Origin: Streptomyces sp. NBC_00457
GTDB lineage: Bacteria > Actinomycetota > Actinomycetes > Streptomycetales > Streptomycetaceae
Direction of reading: 5' to 3'
Length of the DNA stretch: 64,000 nt
NCBI RefSeq assembly: GCF_036014015.1
Contig: NZ_CP107905.1
Span: 1,922,001 to 1,986,000 of the forward strand
In this document: one piece after another, positions 8,307 to 17,333 of the stretch
Layout of the letters: each line of letters starts with the position of its first letter
Numbering within the stretch: the stretch's first letter is position 1
Made by a program: the position numbers and the translations under genes
Notes under the pieces: generated by a model
What the model saw: the letters and a program-made list of their open reading frames with translations, nothing else
Told to the model about the DNA's origin: nothing
Databases searched by the model: none

Positions 8307-9133
8307 GTGCGTGCCTGGCCGGCTCGTACCGCGTCGGCGAGGGTGCACAGCACGCCCAGCTCCAGGGCGAGGGTCACCCGCTCGGCAAGACCTTGCCGGC
8401 CGGCCATCCAGCGGGCAGCCGGGTTGGCCGGGGCCCGGGCGCACAGATACGTGGCCAGGAACGATGCACCGGCCGCGGTGCTGGCCCAGGACATCAGCCG
8501 CAGCGAGCGGGCCCTTGCCTTCAAGGCGGGGAGGCGACCGATCCGCCGAGCGATGAGCAGCCCGCCGGCTGGCAGTGCTGTGACTGCGGCGGCACAGGCC
8601 CAGTTGTGCACCAGGCCGCCGACCGTGGTCGGGCTGTCGACCGGGTCGGTCCTGAAGGCTGCGCACAGTGCAAGACCAGCGCACCAGGTGCCCAGCAGCA
8701 CCGTCGGAGCTCCCCCCACCGGGAAACGGGAATGCACCGCCGAGGCAAGGAGCGACATCGATCCCACCGACAGGCAGGCCGCCGTGGCGGTAAAAACCTG
8801 GTTGGCATCATCGTCGAGCGCGTAATCGCTCACCGTCTGCCGGACCGCGTCGAATTTGTGGGCCCACCCCACATGCAGGGCAGTGGCTCCGACCAGGCAA
8901 GCGGCCACCCCCGCCTGGCTGGTGGCCGCAAGAGCGCGGGAAACGTGTCTTGCGTTCATCGGCCGCACCACACCTGTGCCGCGATGTGGCGTGGGCGAGC
9001 CGGTTGATGCGACTTGCATGAAGGACGCGCCGGGCGCGGCTGCATCGTGGCGTGCGTGGCCGCCGCTGTCGCGGAGCAACCGGGCGTCGAAGAAGTTGGC
9101 GACGGCAGTGATGTGCCGGCTGGTGATGGCCAT
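8303..9133 (-). CDS. DUF998 family integral membrane protein
   Basis: A protein of up to 276 residues with six or so hydrophobic helices and the DUF998 hallmark RQTVSDYALDDDANQVF just after the first membrane segment. The start at ATG 9133 is favoured by a strong AGGAGG ten bases upstream and by high third-position GC downstream of it. ATG 8959 (218 residues) would match the typical family length. Its stop overlaps the GTG of the transporter/glycosyltransferase gene, so the two are probably co-expressed. Biochemical function of the family is unknown. Confidence 0.75.
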   Translation of the reverse strand: MAITSRHITAVANFFDARLLRDSGGHARHDAAAPGASFMQVASTGSPTPHRGTGVVRPMNARHVSRALAATSQAGVAACLVGATALHVGWAHKFDAVRQTVSDYALDDDANQVFTATAACLSVGSMSLLASAVHSRFPVGGAPTVLLGTWCAGLALCAAFRTDPVDSPTTVGGLVHNWACAAAVTALPAGGLLIARRIGRLPALKARARSLRLMSWASTAAGASFLATYLCARAPANPAARWMAGRQGLAERVTLALELGVLCTLADAVRAGQART

Positions 9134-9310
9134 GTGCGACCGTCCTCCTGAGATGGACCCTTGGTGCGGGGCACGGCCCCGCAGGGCAAGTGATCGCGCA
9201 CAAGCGCGACAGCGGGGAACTCGCCTGCGGCAGGCCGCTCTTGCTGCCGCGATGTCCGTGTCGTTGGGGCGCACGGCGCCCGGGTCCGGCTGTGCACATC
9301 TGCCGTGCAC

Positions 9311-9348
9311 GCGCTGGGCTCGGACGGGTTTCGGCCCGGGCCCAGCGC
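9311..9348 (-). terminator. Hairpin downstream of the MMPL gene, likely terminator
   Basis: Perfect 9-bp arms GCGCTGGGC and GCCCAGCGC enclose a 20-base loop that can pair further (GGG/CCC). It lies about 55 bp beyond the MMPL stop on the same strand, the expected site for an actinobacterial terminator lacking a U-run. The remainder of the 269-bp gap shows no gene. Confidence 0.5.
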
Positions 9349-9402
9349 GTGGACGTGGCGCAGCCTGATCAACGTGTAGCGGCGATCATGGCAATCTGCC
9401 GA

Positions 9403-11625
9403 TCACGCAGCGGGGGTCCCCTTGGCCGCTGGTGGGCTGTCCGCAGGGGCTTCGAGCGTCACCTTGGGCAGCCACCGGGCGAGCGGGGCGGGCAGCCACC
9501 AGGCCCACTTGCCCATCATCTGCATGAGGGCCGGGACCATCAGGCAGCGGATCACCAGCGCGTCCATCAAGATCGCCACCGCGAGCCCCAGGCCGAACTG
9601 CTGGAGCATCCGGTCGGCGCTCAGCATGAAGGCGCCGAACACCACGATCATGATGGCGCCTGCCGCCGTGATCACCTTGCCGGTGGAGGCCAGTCCTTCC
9701 CGTACCGCGAGGGAATGGTCCTTCGTACGTTCCCACTCCTCGTGCATTCGCCCGACGAGGAACACCTCGTAGTCCATGGAGAGCCCGAACACGATCGCGA
9801 AGATCAGCACGGGAAGGAAGGCTTCGATCGGGCCCGGCTGCACCCCGAACAAACCGTGCTGGAACACCAGGGTCATGGCGCCGAGCGCGGCGGCGATCGA
9901 GATCAGGTTCAGCAACGCTGCCTTGAGGGGAATCAGGATCGACCGGAAGACCATCATCAGGAGCAGGGACGACAGCCCGACCACGACGGCGATGAAGATC
10001 GGCATCCGCTTGGCGACGGTCTCCGAGAAGTCCTGGGAGCCTGCGACGGCACCGCCCACCAGGACATTGGCGCCGGTGTCCTGCTCGAGTTTCGGGGCCA
10101 CGTCCTCGCGCAGGTGGTGCACCAGGTCGGCAGTGCCCTTGTCCTGCGGTTTCGTCGTCGGATAGACGAACACGGTGGACAGGGCGCCATCCTCGGAGGG
10201 CACCGCGGGGCTGGCCGCCGCCACACCCTCGGTCTTGGCCAGTGCGGCCGACACGGTCTTGCCTGCTGCCGCGTCTCCTTGCGCAAGGACGATCAGCGGA
10301 CCGTTGAAGCCCGGGCCGAAGCCCTCCGTGAGCAGGTCGTACGCCTGCCGGGACGTCATGGTCTTCGGATCGTTGCCCGCGTCGGCGAAGCCGAGCCGCA
10401 TGCCCAGAGCCGGTGCGGACAGTGCCAGCAGGGCGATGGTGGCGGCCACCAGAGCCGGCAACGGCCGACGCTGTACCGCCGAGGCCAGGGCCCGCCAGCG
10501 GCGTCCTTCGGCCTTGCCCTTGGCCTCGGTCTTGGCCGCGTGCTTGAGCACATGGCGCTGGATGCGCTTGCCGAGGATCGCAAGGAGTGCGGGCAGCAGG
10601 ACCAGCGAGGCGGCCATGGTGGTCAGCACGGTCAGCGCCAGGGAAAGGGCCACCCCCTGCAGCGAGCCGAGACCGAGCGCGACCAGCCCCAGCAGGGCAA
10701 TGATCACCGTGCAGCCGGCGAAGAACACCGTACGTCCTGCGGCGTCCAGGGCCTTACGGGTGGCTTGGGCCGGCTCGGCGCCGTCGGTGAGTTCCTGCCG
10801 GTAGCGGTAGAAGATCAGCAGGGCGTAGTCGATGCCGACGCCGAGCCCGACGAGCATCGTGATGGGCGGCGTGAAGTCGGCGATGGTGAAGACGTGCGAG
10901 GCGAAGATGATCAGCCCGAGGGCCGAGCCGACCGCGAAGAGGGCAGTGACCAGCGGCACGGCGGCCGCCACCAGGGAGCCGAAGAGCAGCCCGAGGATGA
11001 TCACAGCGGCCACGATGCCGGCCATTTCTGCGATCGGGGCTTCCTTCTCCTCGGCACCGCGCACGGCCTCGCCACCGAGCTCGACCTGGAGACTGCCTGA
11101 CTCGATGTCCTGGGCGGTTTCGATGATCTTGGCGACCTGCGCCTTCGGCACGGCCTCGGTCTTGCCGTCGAGCGTGACGGTGGCGTAGCCGATCGTGCCG
11201 TCCTTGGACACGGCAGCGGCGTCGGCGTAGGGGCTGCGCACCTCGGCGACGCCCGGCAACTGCTCGACCTCGGCCAGCATCTTCTCGACGGCGGCCTTGG
11301 GCTGGTCGATGCCCTGGGTGTCCTTGAGGACGATCTCGACGCTGTCCCCGGCCTGGCTCGAACCGTGCTTCGTGAACAGGTCGGTGGCCGTCTGCGAGTC
11401 GGTGCCCGGCAGTGCGAAGTTGTTCTTGTATGCGGCGCCGGCGGCCGTCGAGCCCAAGGTGACGGCGGCCAGGACGGCCACCCAGAGCAGCAGGGCGGCC
11501 CAGCGGTGACGCTGGGCCCAGTCGGCCATGGCGCCGAACCGGCCGACGCGCGCTTTGGCTCGCCGGCCTTCTCGGCCTGGTGGAGGCGGGGCAAGGGGCG
11601 CGGGTGCGCCGCGGTTGGGAGACAT
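9403..11625 (-). CDS. MMPL/RND family transporter
   Basis: A 740-residue exporter with the MMPL layout: one N-terminal helix (about 43-63), a large extracytoplasmic loop, a bundle of helices, a repeated second half with another large loop, and a final helix bundle. Recognisable segments are DFTPPITMLVGLGVGIDYAL and the second-half equivalent FAIVFGLSMDYEVFLVGRM. ATG 11625 is preceded by GAGG. These proton-driven pumps export lipids, siderophores or drugs; the substrate is not evident. It follows a small two-helix membrane gene by five bases and is likely co-transcribed from the duplicated promoter block. Confidence 0.93.
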   Translation of the reverse strand: MSPNRGAPAPLAPPPPGREGRRAKARVGRFGAMADWAQRHRWAALLLWVAVLAAVTLGSTAAGAAYKNNFALPGTDSQTATDLFTKHGSSQAGDSVEIVLKDTQGIDQPKAAVEKMLAEVEQLPGVAEVRSPYADAAAVSKDGTIGYATVTLDGKTEAVPKAQVAKIIETAQDIESGSLQVELGGEAVRGAEEKEAPIAEMAGIVAAVIILGLLFGSLVAAAVPLVTALFAVGSALGLIIFASHVFTIADFTPPITMLVGLGVGIDYALLIFYRYRQELTDGAEPAQATRKALDAAGRTVFFAGCTVIIALLGLVALGLGSLQGVALSLALTVLTTMAASLVLLPALLAILGKRIQRHVLKHAAKTEAKGKAEGRRWRALASAVQRRPLPALVAATIALLALSAPALGMRLGFADAGNDPKTMTSRQAYDLLTEGFGPGFNGPLIVLAQGDAAAGKTVSAALAKTEGVAAASPAVPSEDGALSTVFVYPTTKPQDKGTADLVHHLREDVAPKLEQDTGANVLVGGAVAGSQDFSETVAKRMPIFIAVVVGLSSLLLMMVFRSILIPLKAALLNLISIAAALGAMTLVFQHGLFGVQPGPIEAFLPVLIFAIVFGLSMDYEVFLVGRMHEEWERTKDHSLAVREGLASTGKVITAAGAIMIVVFGAFMLSADRMLQQFGLGLAVAILMDALVIRCLMVPALMQMMGKWAWWLPAPLARWLPKVTLEAPADSPPAAKGTPAA

Positions 11626-11630
11626 CGTGA

Positions 11631-11846
11631 CTACCTCGGATTCGAGCGTGAGTTGCCGGGCATGAGGAACGCGCCCACCACGGCGCCGCACAGGGCAGGC
11701 ACGCCGATCGCCAGGCCGGCGAACAGGCCGTCGATCTCCAAGGCCAGGGCCCCGGCAGCCGAGACCAGCAGAATTCCGGCGGCTGCTCCTACGAGAGCGC
11801 CGACGATCGCGGTCGTGACCCGTCCGGAAGAGCGAGGTGCGTTCAT
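11631..11846 (-). CDS. Small two-helix membrane protein preceding the MMPL gene
   Basis: A 71-residue protein, [20 protein letters not shown] followed by two hydrophobic segments (about 9-35 and 42-63). No family is recognised. It is immediately upstream of, and separated by only five bases from, the MMPL gene, so it could be an accessory subunit or modulator of that pump. Its first codons and upstream region are duplicated ahead of the SpoIIE-type phosphatase about 1.8 kb away. Confidence 0.65.
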   Translation of the reverse strand: MNAPRSSGRVTTAIVGALVGAAAGILLVSAAGALALEIDGLFAGLAIGVPALCGAVVGAFLMPGNSRSNPR

Positions 11847-11949
11847 GCCGTTGATCGTGCATGCGCGACCAGGCCCAAATCGTCAGTCCCGGGACGACAC
11901 CAGGCGTACCCCAGCAGATGTATTCGACGCGGTACCCCTGAAGTACGAC
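11836..11949 (-). repeat. Duplicated promoter/leader block, copy A (upstream of MMPL unit)
   Basis: This block aligns with positions 13631-13744 at the same length (114 bp). About 73 of the first 90 aligned bases are identical and the rest aligns with two compensating 2-base shifts. It covers the first codons (MNAP), the leader and the promoter region of the small membrane gene. Conserved cores include GCGGTACCCC, GATGTA and AAATCGTCAGT. The remaining intergenic stretch to 12205 shows no convincing gene. Confidence 0.7.
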
Positions 11950-12205
11950 GGCGCCCACGGGCGGACGGTCAATCGAGTCAGGCCAGGTTCACCAGCCCGG
12001 ATTGGCGAGGGGTGATCACTGGCTGGTCCGGCGTCGTCTCACCCGCTGTCCTGGGCGTGACACGCCCGGATGGTCGAGGCGTCCAGGAACTTCGGCTAAA
12101 ACAGGCTCGCCAGCTCTGAGCTCCGCACGGCCATGTGGGGGCAGTCCGCCGGTGGCGCTGGCCGGAGTCGCTGGGCGCCCGCTGTTGCAGCGCGCGGCCA
12201 GCGCG

Positions 12206-13393
12206 TCATCGCAGGGCGTCTACCGGAAGAACGCCGTCAGAATGCAGCTCCGGTGGCTGATGCGGGGAGCGGCGTACTGCAAGGACCGCGACGTCGTCCT
12301 GCTGTGTGCCGGCGGTGAAGTCGCGCATGTCGGCGACGAGAGAGCGGGTGAGTCGGCTGGCAGTGATGTCGGTGCGGCCGCCGAGGCGCGCCTCCAGCGG
12401 ATAGAAACCGCCTCCAAGCGCGCGGGCCTCGGTCAGGCCGTCGGTGCACAGCAACAGCGTGGACCCGGCCGGGAAGGCGAACCAGCTGACCATGCGTGGC
12501 TCGTCAACCAGGGCTCCCAGGCCTAGCGGCACGTGCTCCTGCTGTGTGGCCACAGTGGTGACGGCTTCATCGTGCAGCACATAGGGCGGGGGGTGACCGC
12601 AGACGACGATCTGAGCCTCGGCGCCCTTGTCCACCCCGACGACCAGAGCGCTGACGAATCGCTCCGGCTCACCGCGTTGTCCGCTGTTGTCGTTGTGGCG
12701 GACGACCGCTGTCTCGAGGGCGTCGACGAGCGCGGTCAGCGTCGCCTCGCGATGCGCGGCCTCGCGGAAGGCGCCGACGACGGCCATGGCCGCACCGATG
12801 GCGGCGAGCCCCTTCCCCTGAACGTCGCCGATCAGCACCCGGGTGCCCCAGGGAGTGGCGGCGACCTCGTAAATGTCGCCGCCGACGAGTTCGTCCTGCT
12901 GCACCGGCTCGTACACGCCATCTACCAGAACGTCGTCGGTGAGCACGGGCAACGGCCGCAGGATTTGCCGTTGCATTGCGGCCGCGGAGGACCGCAGTCG
13001 CACCAGCTCCTCTTCCCGCGTGATCCGCACCCGGGAGCCATAGACGGCCATCGCGTCGAAAGCGACGACGAGCAGCGCAAGGACCGCATCATCGATCAGT
13101 TCTCCCCCGGGCTGAAGCACCACGGGTACAAGAACTACGGCGCTCACCCAGGCGGAGACCAGCGCCGTCTGGCGTGGGTTGCACAGTGCCGCGGCGAACG
13201 CCGGCAGAAACACGAGCAGGCCGAGGAGGAACACTGGGTTCGCGGTCAGCAGGCCCACGGCGACCACCACGGCGGTCGCCGCCACCATGGCCAAGATGAC
13301 AGTACGGGTGGGAGGCGTGCGGATGGACGCGCTCTCGCCCCTGTCTGTCAGGCGGTCCATGGAGGCGCGCACCGCGTGCAAGCGACGGAACAT
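12206..13393 (-). CDS. PP2C-type SpoIIE-family serine/threonine phosphatase with membrane domain
   Basis: A 395-residue protein. Hydrophobic helices occupy roughly residues 30-110. The C-terminal PPM/SpoIIE domain has the DELVGGDIYEV and RVLIGDVQGKGLAA metal-binding motifs and LLLCTDGLTEAR near its end. Such phosphatases typically dephosphorylate anti-sigma-factor antagonists in Streptomyces. ATG 13393 has a good Shine-Dalgarno (GGAGG, 8 bases upstream). No anti-sigma or STAS gene is adjacent. A two-component pair follows upstream on the same strand, and a duplicated promoter block lies about 240 bp upstream. Confidence 0.88.
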   Translation of the reverse strand: MFRRLHAVRASMDRLTDRGESASIRTPPTRTVILAMVAATAVVVAVGLLTANPVFLLGLLVFLPAFAAALCNPRQTALVSAWVSAVVLVPVVLQPGGELIDDAVLALLVVAFDAMAVYGSRVRITREEELVRLRSSAAAMQRQILRPLPVLTDDVLVDGVYEPVQQDELVGGDIYEVAATPWGTRVLIGDVQGKGLAAIGAAMAVVGAFREAAHREATLTALVDALETAVVRHNDNSGQRGEPERFVSALVVGVDKGAEAQIVVCGHPPPYVLHDEAVTTVATQQEHVPLGLGALVDEPRMVSWFAFPAGSTLLLCTDGLTEARALGGGFYPLEARLGGRTDITASRLTRSLVADMRDFTAGTQQDDVAVLAVRRSPHQPPELHSDGVLPVDALR

Positions 13394-13470
13394 GCGTGCT
13401 ACCTCCGGGCGGGCGAGGTGATCAGACAGGTACAGGTTCAGGCGCCGCGCGGGGCAGCAGGCATGCCGAG

Positions 13471-13641
13471 TCAGCGAATCACCCGCACTGCCGCAGGGTG
13501 TACGACCGCGCTCGTCCGGCGCAGGTGCACCTGTACGGGGGCGGGTGCGCCCCGGGTGGGGGCCGTAGTGACGTCCGACCACCCCGGGGCCGCCGGCATG
13601 CAGCCGGCCGCTGTGGCCTGTCCGAGGAGGGGTGCATTCAT
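13471..13641 (-). CDS. Possible 56-residue leader or small protein ahead of the phosphatase gene
   Basis: An open frame starting with MNAPLLGQATAAGCM at exactly the position that aligns with the start of the small membrane protein at 11846, inside the duplicated block. The downstream sequence has no membrane segment and is not recognised. It is either a decayed or diverged partner of the 71-residue protein, or a leader peptide controlling the phosphatase gene about 77 bp downstream. Only the duplicated start supports it. Confidence 0.35.
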   Translation of the reverse strand: MNAPLLGQATAAGCMPAAPGWSDVTTAPTRGAPAPVQVHLRRTSAVVHPAAVRVIR

Positions 13642-13744
13642 GCCGTTGATGGTGCACGCGCGACGCGGTTGAAATCGTCAGTCTCGGGATGACACAGGGC
13701 ATACCTCAGCGGATGTAGTAAGCGGTACCCCGGGGCATTACGAC
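13631..13744 (-). repeat. Duplicated promoter/leader block, copy B (upstream of phosphatase unit)
   Basis: Partner of the block at 11836-11949, same orientation, same length, including the translation start ATGAAYGCACC. The copy sits about 240 bp upstream of the SpoIIE-type phosphatase start. Conservation extending far upstream of the start codon implies shared promoter and operator sequences rather than a protein-coding duplication alone. Confidence 0.7.
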
Positions 13745-13785
13745 GCCTGCGGGCCCGCGACCAGCCAGGTGAGGGCCGGGCCTGG

Positions 13786-14454
13786 CTAGTCCTCCAGCCA
13801 GCCGGGGCTGACCATTCCCGACTCGTACGCCAGCACCACGACCTGTGACCTGTCCCGTGCGCCCAGCTTCATCAGGATGCGGCTGACGTGCGTCTTCGCC
13901 GTCGAAGGTTGCAGCACCAGCCGCTCGGCGATCTCGTCGTTCGTGAGCCCCGCGGCCACCAGCTGCATGACCTCGCGCTCCCGGTCCGTGAGCACATCGA
14001 GCCGAGGGTCCGGCTGTGGGCCCTTGACCCGGCCCGCGAACTCGGCGATGAGCCGCCGGGTGACCGACGGGCTGATCAGGGCGTCGCCGCGGGCGGCGAC
14101 CCGCACCGCGTGCAGCAGTTCCTCCGGCTCGGTGTCCTTCACCAGGAAGCCGGTCGCCCCCGCGCGCAGCGCCCCGTACACGTAGTCGTCCAGATCGAAG
14201 GTCGTCAGGATGACCACCTTCACCGCCGCCAGCTGCTCGTCCTCCGTGATCACCTGAGAAGCTTCCAGACCGTCCATCCCCGGCATCCGGATGTCCATCA
14301 ACACCACGTCCGGCTTCAGCTCGCGACAGGCCGAGACCGCGGCTTGCCCGTCGGCGGCCTCCCCCACCACCTCGATGTCGTCCTCGTCCTCCAGGACCGA
14401 CCGGAACCCGGCCCTCACCAGCCAGTGGTCATCCACCAGCAGGACCCTGATCAT
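13786..14454 (-). CDS. LuxR/NarL-family response regulator
   Basis: A 222-residue regulator: receiver with DD9-10 (MIRVLLVDDHWLVRAGFRSV), phosphoacceptor Asp54 in VVLMDIRMPGMDG, and a LuxR-type helix-turn-helix at the C-terminus (LTDREREVMQLVAAGLTNDE). Its ATG overlaps the kinase stop by 4 bases. With the kinase it forms a classic two-gene system. The neighbouring duplicated promoters (MMPL and phosphatase units) are plausible targets by proximity (inference). Confidence 0.93.
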   Translation of the reverse strand: MIRVLLVDDHWLVRAGFRSVLEDEDDIEVVGEAADGQAAVSACRELKPDVVLMDIRMPGMDGLEASQVITEDEQLAAVKVVILTTFDLDDYVYGALRAGATGFLVKDTEPEELLHAVRVAARGDALISPSVTRRLIAEFAGRVKGPQPDPRLDVLTDREREVMQLVAAGLTNDEIAERLVLQPSTAKTHVSRILMKLGARDRSQVVVLAYESGMVSPGWLED

Positions 14455-15650
14455 CGGCTACTCCGCTCCGTCGGCTCTCCTGTGATCTCGTACGGTAGCC
14501 GGGCCCGCACCGCGAATCCGCCTTCCGGCCGTGGGCCCGCGGCCAGCTCGCCCCCCAACGCCCGCGCACGCTCCGTCATTCCGGCAATGCCACTGCCGCC
14601 GCCCGCCCTGGCCGGGCGGGCTGCCGCACCCTGACCGTCATCCTCGACGGCCACCATCAGCTCCCGGTCCCCGTAGGCGATCCGGATCGTGACCTGTCCG
14701 GCGCCGCTGTGCCGGACCGCATTGGTCAACGACTCTTGCACGATCCGATACGCGGCCAGGTCGACTTGGGCGGGCAACGCGCGCTCAGCCCCGGTGCGTT
14801 CGATCCGCACCGCGAGCCCTGCGAGCTTCGCCGAGGCCACCAGTGCGTCCGCCCGGGCCAGACCCGGCGCGGGTGCCCTGGGCGCATCCTCGTCGACCCG
14901 GCGAAGCACGTCGAGGGTGGCCCGCAGCTCCTGCAAGGTCTCCCGACTACCCGCCTTGATGGCGCTCAGCGCCGCCTCAGCCTGTGCGGGGTCCTTCTTC
15001 AACCGGTGCAGGGCAGCGCCCGACTGCACGTTGATCATCGAAATGTTGTGCCCGATCACATCGTGCAACTCGCGGGCAATGCGCAGCCGTTCCTCGATAG
15101 CCCGCAGCCGCGCCTCCTCCTCGGCGTACGCCACCCGACCGTGCCGCACACTGCCGAGGGCCACGACGGCAACCAGCCAGCCGGTGAGCATGAACACCGC
15201 CGTACCCGTGACATCGCTGTGGGTCATGATGGCGCCCACGCCGACACCGATCACCATCGCCGACGCAATGGCGACGGCCAACCGCATCCGGCCCTGGGCT
15301 GCGATGGCGTACAGCGCCACGATCGGGACCAAGACCAACGGCCCGTCGACGGTACTGAGTACGTAGTAGAGCCCGGTGGCCAGCGCCGTGAACCAGCCCA
15401 CCGTCGCCGGGCATCGGCGCCGGAACATCAGCGCGCCGCACACCGTGACGATCAGCAGCCAGGACACGATCAGCGAGGGCATCGGGCCCTCACCACTGCT
15501 CGGCCGCTGCCCCTCGGCGATCGCCAGCAACACGAACGTCCCCACAGCCAGCATGGCGTCAGCACAAGCACCACGAGGCAGCCGGAAACGGGTCTGAGTG
15601 AGAGGCGGCACGAGCCCATTCTGCCCGTGACGCCGATCAAAGGGGGACAC
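14451..15650 (-). CDS. Sensor histidine kinase (HisKA_3 type)
   Basis: A kinase of up to 399 residues with about five N-terminal membrane helices (about 28-170), an H-box ARELHDVIGHNISMINVQSG and a C-terminal HATPase domain ending GGSGIAGMTERARALGG. This is the standard Streptomyces NarL-system kinase. The start is uncertain: GTG 15650 is the most upstream start and lacks a Shine-Dalgarno; GTG 15613 is an alternative. It is translationally coupled to the response regulator downstream. Confidence 0.9.
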   Translation of the reverse strand: MSPFDRRHGQNGLVPPLTQTRFRLPRGACADAMLAVGTFVLLAIAEGQRPSSGEGPMPSLIVSWLLIVTVCGALMFRRRCPATVGWFTALATGLYYVLSTVDGPLVLVPIVALYAIAAQGRMRLAVAIASAMVIGVGVGAIMTHSDVTGTAVFMLTGWLVAVVALGSVRHGRVAYAEEEARLRAIEERLRIARELHDVIGHNISMINVQSGAALHRLKKDPAQAEAALSAIKAGSRETLQELRATLDVLRRVDEDAPRAPAPGLARADALVASAKLAGLAVRIERTGAERALPAQVDLAAYRIVQESLTNAVRHSGAGQVTIRIAYGDRELMVAVEDDGQGAAARPARAGGGSGIAGMTERARALGGELAAGPRPEGGFAVRARLPYEITGEPTERSSR

Positions 15651-16268
15651 CAGGGTGAGCAGGCAAAGGGGGCGCGGCTACTCTGCGCTGCTCCTCACCC
15701 GCCGTGCCGGACCGGGAAGGGCAAGGCGGCCATCCAGAACCACACGGCCCGCTTCCACCTCGGGCCACTCGTGGGCCGAGTCACCCTCAGACAGCGGCCC
15801 CGTTTCCGCAAGCGAGAGCTGGCGTCTCATCGGTGTCACCGGGAGACGAACAGCCGGTCGACGGCCGCGTCCCCACGCACGTCAATCCAGCAGCCTCCTC
15901 GCGATTCCTGTCCCCCGATTCGACCCGGATTCGCCCCCGAAGCCCTCTCCCGAGCCGACGAACATGGTTGATCTGCGACGATGCAATTTCTGCTCATGTA
16001 CAGACAGTTTGTGGCATCAAAGTCGCCACAGAACACTAAGAGCGGTCACATGAACGCAATTCTTGAACACCACGATGATGACGCAGCCCATCAGCACGGC
16101 CGCTCATCGAGACTGCGACTCGACCGACATCGGTTCTGTTCCTGCATCCGTATCGCTGCTCTGACCAGGCGCTTTATTCAAAACCTTCCGCGAGACGGAA
16201 GGGGCATTGCGACCCTGGGACGCTCTCGTCGACGATGCCACCACCCATCAGAGACGGGAGCAGCAAAG
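15651..16268. promoter_or_regulatory. Divergent intergenic region between kinase and vanA, with two dyads
   Basis: No convincing gene in 618 bp. The part from about 15985 to 16180 is relatively AT-rich. A dyad at 16010-16030 has arms TGTGGC / GCCACA (9-base spacer). Another at 16184-16202 has arms CCTTCCG / CGGAAGG (5-base spacer), about 67 bp before the vanA start. The second could be an operator or an attenuator hairpin. An open frame from ATG 16051 runs in phase into vanA but encodes a poorly plausible Arg/His-rich extension. Confidence 0.4.
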
Positions 16269-17333
16269 ATGCCGCACACGACCGCCTTCGCCAGGAACCA
16301 GTGGTACGTCGCCGCCTACAGCCACGAGGTCGGGCGTGAGTTGCTCGGCCGGAGCATCCTCGGTGAGCCGCTCGTGTTCTACCGCACCGAGGGCGACGGG
16401 ACGCCCGTCGCCCTGCACGACCGGTGTGTGCACCGCAGGTACCCGCTGTCGGAGAGCGGTCTCGACGGCGACCGGATCGTCTGCGGCTACCACGGCTTCA
16501 CGTACGACACGACGGGCGCGTGCGTGTACGTGCCGGGGCAGAAACGCATCCCGCGCACGGCCCGCGTCGCCTCCTACCCGGTGGTCGAGCAGGACTCGCT
16601 GATCTGGGTGTGGATCGGCGACCCGGCGCACGCGGACCCGCAGACCATCCCGCGCGCCCGGCACCTCGACTCCCCCGGCTGGACCACCGTCCGCGGCATG
16701 GAGCCCATCGACGCGGACTACGGACTGCTCGTCGACAACCTCCTCGACCTCTCCCACGAGACATATCTGCACGGCGGCTACATCGGCACCCCCGAGGTCG
16801 CCGAGACGCCCATCACCACCGAGGTCGACGAGGGCGCGGGGATCGTACGCGTCAGCCGGCACATGGACGACGCCGAGTGCCCGCCGTTCTACGCCAAGTC
16901 CACCGGCATCAAGGGCCGCATCACCCGCTGGCAGGACATCGAGTACCACGCCCCCTGCCTCTATCTGCTGCACAGCCGGATCGCCCCGGTCGGCGTGGTG
17001 CCGGAGGCCGACGGCAGCGACCCGAACGGCTTCCACACCGAGATCACGTACGCCATCACGCCGTCCTCGGACGGCAAGGTGTACGACTTCTGGATGGTCT
17101 CCCGGGACTGGGCGACGGACGACGAGGAGGTCACCGAGTTCCTGCGCGGCAACAACCACACCGTCGTCATGCAGGACGTCGACGCCCTCAACCTGCTCCA
17201 GAAGACGCTCGGGACCGAGCGGACGGGGTACCAGGAGCTGAGCATCAACATCGACACCGGCGGCCTGGCCGCCCGCCGTATCCTCGCCCGGCTGGTGGAG
17301 GAGGGCGACAAGCCGATGGAGAAGGTCCAGTGA
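16269..17333 (+). CDS. vanA: Vanillate O-demethylase oxygenase subunit (Rieske)
   Basis: A 354-residue Rieske non-haem iron oxygenase. The [2Fe-2S] ligands are Cys53-X-His55 and Cys72-X2-His75, and the mononuclear iron site lies in the DNLLDLSHETYLHGG segment. It converts vanillate to protocatechuate plus formaldehyde, receiving electrons from the VanB reductase encoded two genes downstream. The start ATG is set by GGGAG eight bases upstream and by alignment of the MPHTTAFARNQWYVAAYSHE N-terminus with the family. Length is typical. Other aromatic O-demethylations are possible, but the vanAB pairing is strong. Confidence 0.9.
   Translation: MPHTTAFARNQWYVAAYSHEVGRELLGRSILGEPLVFYRTEGDGTPVALHDRCVHRRYPLSESGLDGDRIVCGYHGFTYDTTGACVYVPGQKRIPRTARVASYPVVEQDSLIWVWIGDPAHADPQTIPRARHLDSPGWTTVRGMEPIDADYGLLVDNLLDLSHETYLHGGYIGTPEVAETPITTEVDEGAGIVRVSRHMDDAECPPFYAKSTGIKGRITRWQDIEYHAPCLYLLHSRIAPVGVVPEADGSDPNGFHTEITYAITPSSDGKVYDFWMVSRDWATDDEEVTEFLRGNNHTVVMQDVDALNLLQKTLGTERTGYQELSINIDTGGLAARRILARLVEEGDKPMEKVQ

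Noticed and set aside
12050..12130. Possible transposase remnant in the gap between the MMPL and phosphatase units
   Set aside because: Some reverse-strand residues look transposase-like, but there are stops, no terminal repeats and no extended match.
13394..13702. N-terminal extension of the SpoIIE-type phosphatase to 13702
   Set aside because: The added sequence is Arg/Pro/His-rich and reads through the duplicated promoter block; ATG 13393 has a good ribosome site.
16051..16180. Cysteine-containing leader peptide (attenuator) before vanA
   Set aside because: The frame has no stop before vanA and lacks a clear Shine-Dalgarno; resemblance to known Cys leader peptides is weak.
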